IMG/VR virus record: IMGVR_UViG_3300017727_003535
Span: 1-25,919 of that record
From: a virus
Direction: 5' to 3' (one strand)
DNA length: 25,919 nt
Positions within the stretch are counted from its first letter, which is position 1; each line of letters opens with the position of its first letter. The notes under the pieces were generated by a model. The model ran no database searches and was not told the origin of the DNA. It saw nothing but the letters and a program-made list of their open reading frames with translations. Shown in pieces: positions 17,840-25,661 of the stretch. The translations under genes and the position numbers were made by a program.

Positions 17840-18874
17840 CTATGATCTGACTGGGCGGAAAATGCCAGATATTCTACCATTACTCGATCTCCAGCCACCT
17901 CTCCAACTATTTGTAATTGAGCCACCTGAAGGGTTGTTGTTTGTTGCACTTGCTTTATCACTTTGATTGCCGCCGACAAAAGTATATACACCTGGCGACG
18001 GAACAGTGTATATAAAGTTAACGTGACTGTAGTTCCAAACCACAATGTCACCTGGTTGACCATCTGATAGTGGCACAGGAACTCCACCGTATACGCTTGT
18101 TTTATCTCTAAAGTCATATGCTCTAGCACTTTGCATATATTTGTAACCTGTTCTTTTTAATACCCAATTACAGAATCCTGCACACCAAGGTGTTTGATCT
18201 GTTTTCCAATATGATGTATCTGGAAAGCCTAATTCTTTCCATATGCCTATAATATTTCCGTTACTAGGATCAACGGTTTCGTCCCATGCATTGGTTGCTG
18301 CTTCGTCTAGTAGCTGAGTTAAGAATCCTGGAATTCCATTTGCTGCTGCTGTTGAATTGGCAGCACTTGCATCAACTAGTGGAGTCGTAGTTCCTAGGTC
18401 GTCAACACCTGCTGCTGGAGCACCCTCATACCTTTGTGGTACTTGGTTCTCTGCAATAGTGCCATTACTTTGTGTACCACCAGTTGCTCCTACATCGGGA
18501 GGATTTGATATTGCTTCTTGTATAACTGCATTAATTGCTGCCGCTGCCGCAGGTGAAATTATAATCGGAGGTACATATCCTTCGTTTGCCCAAACGTTTG
18601 GAGAACCACTTTCTGCTGCATTAGCGACCCAACTTCCGTGTCCGTCTGTTGCATCATTCTTGCGGTGTACTTTTATGTTGTTTGCAAATACTGTAGGTGA
18701 ACCAGCCGCAGCAGGATCTCCACACGCAGTAGTATCGCCTATACGTACAGTTTGTTCGTTGTTTGTAAACACATTCTCCGAACCAGATGTGTATGCTTCT
18801 TGATGAAATGGATTGGGAGTAGGACTTGCATGTCCTTTGTGCTTATCTACATTTGTTCTTACTACTTCTGGCAT
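17840..18874 (-). CDS. PAAR-domain spike-tip protein fused to a CHAP/NlpC-like peptidase
   Basis: 344 residues in three parts. Residues 1-100 are a PAAR-like repeat region rich in Gly, Ala and Pro with repeated S-G-S-E-N-V-F / A-G-S-P-T-V-F / S-G-S-P-N-V-W units, the metal-pinned cone that caps phage and type VI secretion spikes. About 101-195 is a low-complexity Ala/Thr linker. About 196-344 is a cysteine peptidase/amidase domain: C231 in T-P-W-C-A-G-F-C-N-W and H284 in N-Y-S-H-V-N-F, with D-G-Q-P-G-D-I-V-V-W between, as in CHAP-type peptidoglycan hydrolases. It probably sits at the baseplate tip and opens the peptidoglycan at entry. A GATAAGTA box lies five bases upstream of the ATG. Confidence 0.8.
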   Translation of the reverse strand: MPEVVRTNVDKHKGHASPTPNPFHQEAYTSGSENVFTNNEQTVRIGDTTACGDPAAAGSPTVFANNIKVHRKNDATDGHGSWVANAAESGSPNVWANEGYVPPIIISPAAAAAINAVIQEAISNPPDVGATGGTQSNGTIAENQVPQRYEGAPAAGVDDLGTTTPLVDASAANSTAAANGIPGFLTQLLDEAATNAWDETVDPSNGNIIGIWKELGFPDTSYWKTDQTPWCAGFCNWVLKRTGYKYMQSARAYDFRDKTSVYGGVPVPLSDGQPGDIVVWNYSHVNFIYTVPSPGVYTFVGGNQSDKASATNNNPSGGSITNSWRGGWRSSNGRISGIFRPVRS

Positions 18875-18879
18875 ACTAG

Positions 18880-18887
18880 TACTTATC
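18880..18887 (-). promoter_or_regulatory. Late-promoter-like octamer GATAAGTA, five bases before the ATG
   Basis: The minus strand reads TAG-ATAAGTA-CTAGT-ATG: the G of the octamer is the last base of the upstream stop codon, and the spacer to the start at 18874 is five bases. Almost identical to the arrangement at 19616-19623. No Shine-Dalgarno sequence; a leaderless late message is likely. Confidence 0.45.
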
Positions 18888-19180
18888 TACTTTGATAGTG
18901 CAATACCTGTTGTAGTCTGTGTATATTGTTTGCTGATATTATCTTCTGTTTTAGCAACACAACTTACTGCTGTTGCTTTAAGCATAAATTTGCCATCTGG
19001 TGATACACTAAACATAAATGGTGCAAGGCCTAATCCTTTTTGCTGTGCAATAAGTACCATTGGCTTGTGCAATGTATAATGTGTATCAGTTTCTTCTTCT
19101 AAACGTCCTACGATTTCTTCGCCTGACGCAAGTTTAAAGGAGACATTATCGCCTACTTTGTATGGTGTTTCAATTAACAT
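18887..19180 (-). CDS. Sm/LSM-like small protein
   Basis: 97 residues. The first half reads V-G-D-N-V-S-F-K-L-A-S-G-E-E-I-V-G-R-L-E-E-E, the bent-strand pattern of Sm-like folds (strand, G-E-x-I-x-G turn, strand), then Y-T-L-H-K-P-M-V-L. Proteins of this shape are widespread in T4-like marine phages near the baseplate and nrd genes, as far as I recall, with no proven function. AGGA lies six bases before the ATG. It lies between glutaredoxin and the PAAR-peptidase genes. Confidence 0.65.
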   Translation of the reverse strand: MLIETPYKVGDNVSFKLASGEEIVGRLEEETDTHYTLHKPMVLIAQQKGLGLAPFMFSVSPDGKFMLKATAVSCVAKTEDNISKQYTQTTTGIALSK

Positions 19181-19184
19181 ATTA

Positions 19185-19439
19185 TTATCCTAGTGAGTGT
19201 CCAGTACCGTTATAACCTGTGTCTTCAACGTACTTGAGTAATTCGTTGTATCCACCGATCTTTTCTTCACGTACTGTAATTTGTGGAAATGTTCGTGCTG
19301 TTGGGAACTTTTCAAAAAGTTGTTCGCGAGTAAAGTCTACGTCTAATTGTTTATAGACAAATTCAAACTGATTCGTTTCACAAAACTTCTTAGCCCTGTC
19401 ACAGAACGGACAAGCTGGTTTTCCGTATATTTCTATCAT
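19185..19439 (-). CDS. grx: Glutaredoxin
   Basis: 84 residues with the thioredoxin fold: active site C-P-F-C at 10-13 following I-E-I-Y-G-K-P-A, the cis-proline strand T-F-P-Q-I-T-V at 50-56, and the glutathione-site G-G-Y-N-E-L. It would re-reduce the NrdA active-site disulfide via the C-terminal C-E-A-C of NrdA, using glutathione. It sits downstream of nrdA and nrdB in the same minus-strand run, separated by one small gene. AGGA precedes the ATG. Confidence 0.92.
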   Translation of the reverse strand: MIEIYGKPACPFCDRAKKFCETNQFEFVYKQLDVDFTREQLFEKFPTARTFPQITVREEKIGGYNELLKYVEDTGYNGTGHSLG

Positions 19440-19442
19440 GTG

Positions 19443-19610
19443 TTATCCTACGTAAATAGTTTCTTTCTTTTTATTAGTTACCTTAACCATGATAGCACCA
19501 GCGTTCTTCTTGGATATCGCCGCATTGATAGCAGTGGCTTCAGTACCGTATGTACCGTACGTTGTCCACGCTTCGAATGGGGAATGTCTTCTAAATTGAA
19601 CTCTGAACAT
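19443..19610 (-). CDS. Conserved-looking 55-residue basic protein
   Basis: A real gene below the usual size cut-off: ATG at 19610, TAA at 19445-19443, codon use like its neighbours. The product starts M-F-R-V-Q-F-R-R-H-S-P-F-E-A-W and continues with T-Y-G-T-Y-G-T-E-A-T-A-I-N-A-A, a compact alpha/beta unit, ending in a lysine-rich strand (K-V-T-N-K-K-K-E-T-I-Y-V). It fills the gap between nrdB and glutaredoxin, ending three bases before the glutaredoxin ATG. Upstream, TAG-ATAAGTA-ATAGT-ATG couples it to a late-type box. Function unknown. Confidence 0.75.
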   Translation of the reverse strand: MFRVQFRRHSPFEAWTTYGTYGTEATAINAAISKKNAGAIMVKVTNKKKETIYVG

Positions 19611-19615
19611 ACTAT

Positions 19616-19623
19616 TACTTATC
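19616..19623 (-). promoter_or_regulatory. Late-promoter-like octamer GATAAGTA, five bases before the ATG
   Basis: On the minus strand the nrdB stop codon TAG supplies the G of GATAAGTA, followed by ATAGT and the ATG at 19610. Fourteen of fifteen positions from TAG to the base before ATG match the site at 18875-18889. Confidence 0.45.
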
Positions 19624-20726
19624 TAAAGTTGGAAACCTTCGAATGTCTTTTCATCAACATCTTGCTTAACTCCGCCGATAATATAACTTTCGATTTCAGT
19701 TTCCTGTGGTGCAACTTGTAGCCCTGAGCTACTTAACCAATGTTGTGTCCACGGTAAAGGATTTGTTGTCAAAGGACGATCATATATTGGATCCATGCCT
19801 AATGCTTTAAGTCTTTTGTTAGCAATAAATTCTACGTATGCATGTAGTAAGTTTGCATTAAGTCCTACAATAGAACCTTTTTCAAACAAGTAATCTGCCC
19901 AACGCTTTTCTTCCTCAACACAAGTACGCCACATTTCATATGATTCTTCTTTACATTCTTTTGCAATTTTAACAAAGTCTGGATCGTCGTCTCCTTTTGC
20001 CCAATGCTTTAGAATGTGTGTAGATAAATTTAAGTGTGTTGCTTCGTCACGAGCAATAAGAGAAATAATCTTTGCAGACCCTTCCATCTTCTTTAATTCG
20101 CCAAATGCAAATGTACATGCAAACGAAACATAAAAACGTAAACCTTCTAAGATATTTACTACCATCATTGCTTTATACAATTGCTTTTTAACTTCGTACA
20201 TGCTACCTTTACCTTTGTACATGTAATCTGTTACAACTTTATGAAACTTATCGTATTCTGCAGATACACTTTCTGCTCTTGCAATAATTTGCTCATCATC
20301 TAAAATAGTATCAAACACTTCTGCTGGATCAGCATATACATTTTTTACAATGTGTGTGTAAGAACGACTATGGATAGTTTCTTGGAAGTCCCATGCTACA
20401 ATACAACTTTCTAATTCTGGATTAGAACAGTAAGGTAAAAAGTTTAAACAAGGTCCACGTCCTTGTACACTATCAAGTAGGGTTTGATATTTTAAGTTTG
20501 ATGTAAAGATATGTTTCTGTGCATCTGTAAATTCTGCATAGTCACCTCTATCTTTCTGTAAGGAGACTTCTTCAGGTCTCCAAAAATAACCTAACATAGT
20601 TTGGTTAAGTTTGTCATACTCCGGATAACGGAATACGTCATAACGTTGAGTGTTTTGATCTTCACCAAAGAACATATACTGCTTTGTGAAGTCTACTTTA
20701 TTACGATTAAAAACTGTCTTTGTCAC
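19623..20726 (-). CDS. nrdB: Ribonucleotide reductase class I, beta subunit
   Basis: 367 residues. Di-iron ligands are complete: D85, E116, H119, E194, E228 and H231, and the radical tyrosine is Y123 in E-T-I-H-S-R-S-Y, so this is a class Ia-type NrdB that uses a tyrosyl radical. It partners NrdA to make dNTPs for phage replication. The start codon is GTG at 20726, with AAGAGGAA upstream; the N-terminal T-V-F-N-x-N-K-V-D motif is canonical. A 17-base gap separates it from nrdA. The C-terminus (D-E-K-T-F-E-G-F-Q-L) is the tail that docks into NrdA. Confidence 0.97.
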   Translation of the reverse strand: MTKTVFNRNKVDFTKQYMFFGEDQNTQRYDVFRYPEYDKLNQTMLGYFWRPEEVSLQKDRGDYAEFTDAQKHIFTSNLKYQTLLDSVQGRGPCLNFLPYCSNPELESCIVAWDFQETIHSRSYTHIVKNVYADPAEVFDTILDDEQIIARAESVSAEYDKFHKVVTDYMYKGKGSMYEVKKQLYKAMMVVNILEGLRFYVSFACTFAFGELKKMEGSAKIISLIARDEATHLNLSTHILKHWAKGDDDPDFVKIAKECKEESYEMWRTCVEEEKRWADYLFEKGSIVGLNANLLHAYVEFIANKRLKALGMDPIYDRPLTTNPLPWTQHWLSSSGLQVAPQETEIESYIIGGVKQDVDEKTFEGFQL

Positions 20727-20743
20727 TGTGTGTGGTTCCTCTT

Positions 20744-23068
20744 TTATATATTACACGCTTCGCATTCTTCACCTTCAACTTCTTCTACTGGTTGTAGATC
20801 ACCGTTCATGTGTGAATGTCCATTCATTTCAACTTCTGGTTCTTGTACTTCGTCATCACCTTTAAAGTCATAAGTGTTTTGATAATAACTTGTCTTCCAA
20901 CCTAACTTATAAGTTGTCAACATGTCTTTCATCATTACGCTCAACGGAACTTCGTTGTTCTCGAATTGCGTAGGGTTGTATGACCAATTACCACTAATGG
21001 ATTGATCAAAGAATTTTTGCATCACTGCTACAATGTTGATATACCCATCATTGCTTGGCATATCCCAAAGTAAAGTATAGAAGTTCTTTAGTTGACTATA
21101 CTGCGGAACAACTTGTTTAAGAGGCCCTTTTTTACTCTTCTTAACGGACAAGTATCCTCTAGGTGGTTCAATTCCGTTTGTTGCGTTCGACACAACGGAA
21201 CTGCTCTCCGAAGGCATTTGTGCGGACAATGTGCTGTGCCTAAGACCGTGTAATTTGATGTCCTTGCGTAAAGAATCCCAATCATACTGTAATTTTGTTT
21301 TTACAACTCCGTCTATATCTTTCTTATATGTGTCAATTGGCAATATGCCGTCTGCATATTTAGTACGATCGAAGTATTCACATGCTCCACGTTCTTCAGC
21401 AAGTTCATTACTTGCAACTAACAAGTAGTATTGAAACGCTTCTGTAAGCTCGTGTACTAATGTCCATGCTTTAGGATCATCGTACTTAACTTTGTTCTTT
21501 GCAAGATAGTGTGCAAGTCCAATATAGCCTACTCCTAATGAGCGTCTGGCTTTTGTACTAATCTCTGCTGCCTTGACTGGATAACCTTGATAATCAATAA
21601 TTTCTTCTAATGCTCTAACAGCAAGATCACATAGTGGCTCAAGCTCTTCTAGTTTATTAATTAAACCTACATTGATAGCACTTAAAATACATAATGCAAT
21701 TTCACCTTCTTCATCATCAATGTGTTGAATTGGTTTAGTTGGTAGTGTAATCTCTTGACACAAGTTACTCATGTATACAGGATCTTTAAAAGAGCTGTGT
21801 GAGTTACTATGGTCAACATTCATAATATAGATACGTCCTGTTTCAGCACGTTCTTTTAACATGTTACCAAACAGTTCTTTTGCACTTACTGTTTTCTTCC
21901 TAATAGATGTTTTGCGTTCTGCTTTCTCATATACATCTTTGAATAAATCGTTATCGCCTGAGTAGAAAGCATCATATACTTCTGGTACTTCATGTGGCGA
22001 GAAAAGAGTTATGTCTTGACCGGTCAACAACCTTTCATAAAACAGTTTGTTAATCTGAATAGAATAATCTAGTCTACGTACACGATTGTCTTCAGTACCT
22101 TTATTGTTTTTCAACACAAGGATGTCATCAATCTCGTAATGCCAAATAGGAAAATGGGTTGTTGCTGAACCACCACGTACACCATTCTGTGTACAACTTC
22201 TTACTGTGGATTCGTAAACTTTTAGAAACGGGATAACACCAGTGTGTGCTACTTCTCCGCCCCTGATCTTCGAGTTAATCGCTCTCGTACGACCCGAGTT
22301 AATGCCGATGCCTGCTCGCTGAGCAATATAATAACCAATAGCGGAGTTGCTGCTAAAAATACTAGACAAAGTATCGTCAACATCAACCAATACACAACTA
22401 GCAAACTGACGGATTGGAGTACGAACTCCAGCCATGACTGGGGTTGGGATATTGATTTTAAAAAGGGAGGTCGCGTCATAATATTTCTTTACATAATTTA
22501 ATCTTGTGTCTTTAGGATAGTTTGCAAACAATGTTGCCGCAATCATCATATACATGAACTGCGGAGTTTCATAGATGTCACCATTACTTCTGTCCTGACA
22601 CAAATACTTATCCACAACTTGACGAAGACCTGCATAAGTAAATTCTTCATTACGGTCATGCTTTAACCAAGTGTTCATTTTCTTTAGTTCAGTATCAGTA
22701 TATTGATCTTTAATTGCACTATCATAGACTCCACGCTCTATGTTGCGATCAATTATAGTATTGAGAGAATCATGTTCATACTTTGTATATACTTTTTTAT
22801 GTAGTCCATACAACAACAATCTTGCTGCTGCATATTGATAATTAGGATTTTCTAACGATATAAGATCGTTCGCGCTCTTAATTAATATTTCTTGGATTTC
22901 TTCTGATGTCATGCCGTCATAAAACTGTAAATCAGCGTTCATCTCGATCTGCGAACTACTCACTCCAGCAAGACCAGCACAAGCTTCTTCAACAACAAAG
23001 TGCATTTTATCTAAATCTAAAATCTCTTTGCTACCGTTTCTTTTTGTGATGTATATATCTTTGCTCAT
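20744..23068 (-). CDS. nrdA: Ribonucleotide reductase class I, alpha subunit
   Basis: 774 residues, full length. The N-terminal ATP-cone (about 5-95) gives allosteric activity control. Active-site residues are present: C225 (F-A-S-C-V-L), N435/C437/E439 (N-L-C-Q-E-I-T) with the thiyl radical on C437, and the partner C460. The C-terminus ends with C-E-A-C (769-772), which shuttles electrons from glutaredoxin. It reduces NDPs to dNDPs. It is upstream of nrdB, with a late-type ACTAAATA about 32 bases ahead of its ATG and AGAGAG just before it. The presence of the ATP-cone distinguishes it from NrdE-type subunits. Confidence 0.97.
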   Translation of the reverse strand: MSKDIYITKRNGSKEILDLDKMHFVVEEACAGLAGVSSSQIEMNADLQFYDGMTSEEIQEILIKSANDLISLENPNYQYAAARLLLYGLHKKVYTKYEHDSLNTIIDRNIERGVYDSAIKDQYTDTELKKMNTWLKHDRNEEFTYAGLRQVVDKYLCQDRSNGDIYETPQFMYMMIAATLFANYPKDTRLNYVKKYYDATSLFKINIPTPVMAGVRTPIRQFASCVLVDVDDTLSSIFSSNSAIGYYIAQRAGIGINSGRTRAINSKIRGGEVAHTGVIPFLKVYESTVRSCTQNGVRGGSATTHFPIWHYEIDDILVLKNNKGTEDNRVRRLDYSIQINKLFYERLLTGQDITLFSPHEVPEVYDAFYSGDNDLFKDVYEKAERKTSIRKKTVSAKELFGNMLKERAETGRIYIMNVDHSNSHSSFKDPVYMSNLCQEITLPTKPIQHIDDEEGEIALCILSAINVGLINKLEELEPLCDLAVRALEEIIDYQGYPVKAAEISTKARRSLGVGYIGLAHYLAKNKVKYDDPKAWTLVHELTEAFQYYLLVASNELAEERGACEYFDRTKYADGILPIDTYKKDIDGVVKTKLQYDWDSLRKDIKLHGLRHSTLSAQMPSESSSVVSNATNGIEPPRGYLSVKKSKKGPLKQVVPQYSQLKNFYTLLWDMPSNDGYINIVAVMQKFFDQSISGNWSYNPTQFENNEVPLSVMMKDMLTTYKLGWKTSYYQNTYDFKGDDEVQEPEVEMNGHSHMNGDLQPVEEVEGEECEACNI

Positions 23069-23099
23069 TTCTCTCTCATTTTAATTTTGTGTACAGAGG

Positions 23100-23128
23100 T
23101 ATTTAGTTTTAGTACCTGCGAATGCAGG
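23100..23128 (-). promoter_or_regulatory. nrdA leader: hairpin and late-promoter-like octamer ACTAAATA
   Basis: On the minus strand a perfect 5-bp hairpin CCTGC-ATTC-GCAGG (23128-23115) is followed by ACTAAATA (23107-23100) in the gap before nrdA. The hairpin has no T-tract. The octamer is identical to those upstream of the iron permease and the 2681 gene. Confidence 0.4.
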
Positions 23129-23131
23129 ATC

Positions 23132-23233
23132 TTAGTGGCTAAAATTTATACCAGTGAACGTTTTATAATACTTGTTTAATTGTACAGTCAGAATGTGTGT
23201 TGGACAAGAAGAAAATATATCTTTCTTAGCCAT
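23132..23233 (-). CDS. Possible 33-residue peptide between tail fibre and nrdA
   Basis: ATG at 23233, six bases after the tail-fibre stop codon, opens a 33-residue frame starting M-A-K-K-D-I-F-S-S-C-P-T-H and ending T-G-I-N-F-S-H. It fills most of the gap before nrdA. There is no ribosome binding site, and the frame is short enough to be chance; it could also be a gene remnant. Confidence 0.3.
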   Translation of the reverse strand: MAKKDIFSSCPTHILTVQLNKYYKTFTGINFSH

Positions 23234-23239
23234 TTCTAA

Positions 23240-24811
23240 CTAGACGCCGTATTGAATGTCGAACGACAGAGACCCTGTAGCACCTGTAGCAATAGGATTC
23301 TTGTAAGACAACACTACTGTATCAGTACCACTGTCTGTGTCATTGTCACGTAAAGCGGCTGAAAACTCAAAACCAGTCATTACAACACCACCCACTGACG
23401 CAGTAGTAGTGTCGGAATATTCGTAATTATCTGACAAAGATAATTTTGAGATGTCATCACCAATTGTGATTTGAACAAATCCTCTTCGAACATGGTTAGC
23501 AAGTCTTAGTGTGTAGTTAATTTTCATAAATGCGTTAAGTGCTGAGAAAACAGCAACAGGTCTAAAACTGTCAGTTGTATAAATCTCTGAATAGTTTTTG
23601 TCTGTGAAACTAGCAAAGTCTCCACCTTGCACTTCTGCAATGGCTGCTACAGTCTCTGTGTTCACGACACCTGCGTCTTGTTGTCTATCACTTGTACATT
23701 CACGGACTACGTTGTTTCTACTTTCACCAAACTCAACAATAGTTGATGTTGGATTTGCAGATGATCCTGTGTTGTTTCCACAACTTACAAAATCACATCT
23801 ACTAATTTTTGTACCGTATCCATAGTTTGCATAGAATGCTTGTTTGGCAATTTCAGTAAAGTTACAGTCATTAATAATCCAGTTGTTACCTTGCCCTGTT
23901 ACTCCTGCAATGTAAATGGCTGTGTCATTAACGTTAAAGTCACTGTTTGTAATTTCAACTTTAGTTGCTGTGTTTACTGTTTGGTTGCACTTTATACTGA
24001 TGGAGTTATCTTTGAACTTACATTGTTTAATTTTAACTGCGTCTACTTTAAGACCTGCTAAATCGTTGTTCCATATTACAGATGCACTCTCTGTAGCATA
24101 GTTTGAAACTGGTGCACCTAAGCTATATTCTCCATCGAATATAATTCCTTCTAGCTCTATATCTTTTGCTCCTGTAAGAACAAGTGAACCTGAAGAACGT
24201 TTAATAGTAAGGTTACTAATGTGTATGTTCGTTGGACGGTCGCTACTTGTAAATGATGCTAAAGAAGTTCCTTGTGAACTAATGAGCTGTATGTTTCTTG
24301 TGTCTAAGTTTAGTATTGCACCCTCTGCTGTTTCACCTCTAATGATTGCGTTACTAGGAACATCAAGCTCACCAGTAAACAAGTATTCACCATTAGGTAT
24401 AACTAATACTTTTTTAAAGTCGGGGTCTGCATTTCTAAATAGTTCAGTAAAAGCATTTTCAAATGCAGTTACGTTATCAGTTGAACCGTCACCTACTGCT
24501 CCAAAGTCTGCAACACTAACTTCCATCTCATCAATCTTACCTAATAGTGTACGTGATTGACTTTGTGTAATTGAAGGATTATCTGATGCAAATTTATAGC
24601 TAGATGCTAGTTCTAAAATATTATCATGTTCGGTTAATACTTTTGTATTACCTACGTAAGGAGCACCTTCTGTAGTTGATCCATTACCAATATACAGTTC
24701 TTGTGTGTCTACTGCCCATGCTAATTCTGCTGAACTTAATTGCGGTACACCACTAGAAGAGTTCTTTTTACCTCTTCTGATCTGAATCTTTGATATTTGA
24801 ACTACAGCCAC
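23240..24811 (-). CDS. Tail fibre / receptor-binding-type protein with beta-helix
   Basis: 523 residues. The first 60 residues (I-S-K-I-Q-I-R-R-G, then L-S-S-A-E-L-A-W-A-V-D-T-Q-E-L-Y-I-G-N-G) are the adaptor-like N-terminal domain of phage fibres (major-tropism-determinant type). V-A-D-F-G-A-V-G-D-G-S-T-D at 100-112 begins a right-handed parallel beta-helix of the pectate-lyase/depolymerase superfamily, with irregular N-x-x-I and K-I-x-x-C-x-F repeats to about residue 370, then a beta-rich C-terminal domain. It probably binds host surface glycan and may cleave it. The start is GTG at 24811 with AGGAG seven bases upstream. A CATAAATA late box lies further up. Confidence 0.75.
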   Translation of the reverse strand: MAVVQISKIQIRRGKKNSSSGVPQLSSAELAWAVDTQELYIGNGSTTEGAPYVGNTKVLTEHDNILELASSYKFASDNPSITQSQSRTLLGKIDEMEVSVADFGAVGDGSTDNVTAFENAFTELFRNADPDFKKVLVIPNGEYLFTGELDVPSNAIIRGETAEGAILNLDTRNIQLISSQGTSLASFTSSDRPTNIHISNLTIKRSSGSLVLTGAKDIELEGIIFDGEYSLGAPVSNYATESASVIWNNDLAGLKVDAVKIKQCKFKDNSISIKCNQTVNTATKVEITNSDFNVNDTAIYIAGVTGQGNNWIINDCNFTEIAKQAFYANYGYGTKISRCDFVSCGNNTGSSANPTSTIVEFGESRNNVVRECTSDRQQDAGVVNTETVAAIAEVQGGDFASFTDKNYSEIYTTDSFRPVAVFSALNAFMKINYTLRLANHVRRGFVQITIGDDISKLSLSDNYEYSDTTTASVGGVVMTGFEFSAALRDNDTDSGTDTVVLSYKNPIATGATGSLSFDIQYGV

Positions 24812-24837
24812 TTATTTGCTCCTGAAATTGTTATTAG

Positions 24838-24845
24838 TATTTATG
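24838..24845 (-). promoter_or_regulatory. Late promoter CATAAATA of the tail-fibre gene
   Basis: On the minus strand CATAAATA lies 26 bases before the GTG at 24811, with an AGGAG ribosome binding site in between. It fits NATAAATA exactly, as expected for a structural gene. Confidence 0.55.
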
Positions 24846-24907
24846 TCAATCAGTTCGCAAGTAGGGATAGCTTGTGTAACCTTGCTACAATTGCTTGTAT
24901 AGCACTA

Positions 24908-25618
24908 TTATGCTTTTGATGCGTAGTATTCTTCTACTTTAGAAAGCCACTTGTCTTGATATTCGTTCCAAGTATCTGGAGTAACATCGAACTGTTGATA
25001 CTGTAAGTCTCTGCTACACATAAAAATGTGTCCTTCACGTATATCAGTACCATATACTTCATTATGTGCCATTGCATAGGCTACTAACTGTAGATAGTAA
25101 TCTTCAACCCATTCTGCTTTCTTAGGTTTGTTAGTTTGCTTATGGTCCATAATAGCAGGTTTGCCCTTGAACACACCACATAAGTCTGTTGTGCCTGAAT
25201 ATAAACCTGGAAAGTATAATGCTTGTTCTATTGACCATATTTCATCTACATGTTTTAAACCATTTTCAATGATAACGTCTGCCATCTTGTTTGCTTGTAC
25301 ATGCACAGGATTATTACCCGGTTGTCGTTGTTCGCCTACAACATACCTTTCTAAGTTGTTGTGCATTGCAGTACCAACTCCGGCTGCTTCAGTTGTGATG
25401 CGTTTTGCATTTGCTTCACCAACTCGTTTGCGCCATTCAATAAGGTGAGTCATATCTTTAGTCGAACTAAGAATAGTTGTTACACTTGGTAACTTCTCAT
25501 CGTCTGGAGTTAGGTAAACACGTTTGCGTGTTACAGGATCATTGATCTGTTTTAACGATTTATATTCAAAACGTTCAACGAAAGGTGGCGGTGTCATTTC
25601 TATAGTTTCATGAGTCAT
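24908..25618 (-). CDS. PD-(D/E)XK nuclease (RecB/Cas4-like exonuclease)
   Basis: 236 residues. The nuclease core reads G-T-A-M-H-N-N-L-E (82-90, with H86), E131, G-T-T-D-L (D145), I-M-D-H-K-Q-T (157-162, the D-x-K catalytic pair D158 and K160) and Q-L-V-A-Y-A (177-182), in the order of RecB-family PD-(D/E)XK exonucleases. Phage members act in DNA recombination, host DNA breakdown or end processing. Transcription comes from a sigma70-like promoter, with the ATG at the expected +1. The C-terminus could be extended by about 20 residues by a +1 frameshift near the stop. No helicase partner is in the window. Confidence 0.8.
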   Translation of the reverse strand: MTHETIEMTPPPFVERFEYKSLKQINDPVTRKRVYLTPDDEKLPSVTTILSSTKDMTHLIEWRKRVGEANAKRITTEAAGVGTAMHNNLERYVVGEQRQPGNNPVHVQANKMADVIIENGLKHVDEIWSIEQALYFPGLYSGTTDLCGVFKGKPAIMDHKQTNKPKKAEWVEDYYLQLVAYAMAHNEVYGTDIREGHIFMCSRDLQYQQFDVTPDTWNEYQDKWLSKVEEYYASKA

Positions 25619-25625
25619 ACTGTAT

Positions 25626-25654
25626 ATAGTACTACCTTTTTAGTATTTTGTCAA
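25626..25654 (-). promoter_or_regulatory. sigma70-type promoter of the nuclease gene, leaderless
   Basis: On the minus strand TTGACA (25654-25649), a 17-base spacer and TACTAT (25631-25626). The ATG at 25618 begins eight bases after the -10 box, at the expected +1. There is no Shine-Dalgarno sequence. Confidence 0.6.
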
Positions 25655-25661
25655 GTGTGGA

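Noticed and set aside
18357-18803. Long plus-strand open frame opposite the PAAR-peptidase gene
   Set aside because: It mirrors the Ala/Gly/Pro-rich codons of the real gene and has no ribosome binding site or coherent protein features.
24219-24560. Plus-strand open frame opposite the tail-fibre gene
   Set aside because: Shadow frame; the minus-strand protein has recognisable fibre and beta-helix motifs.
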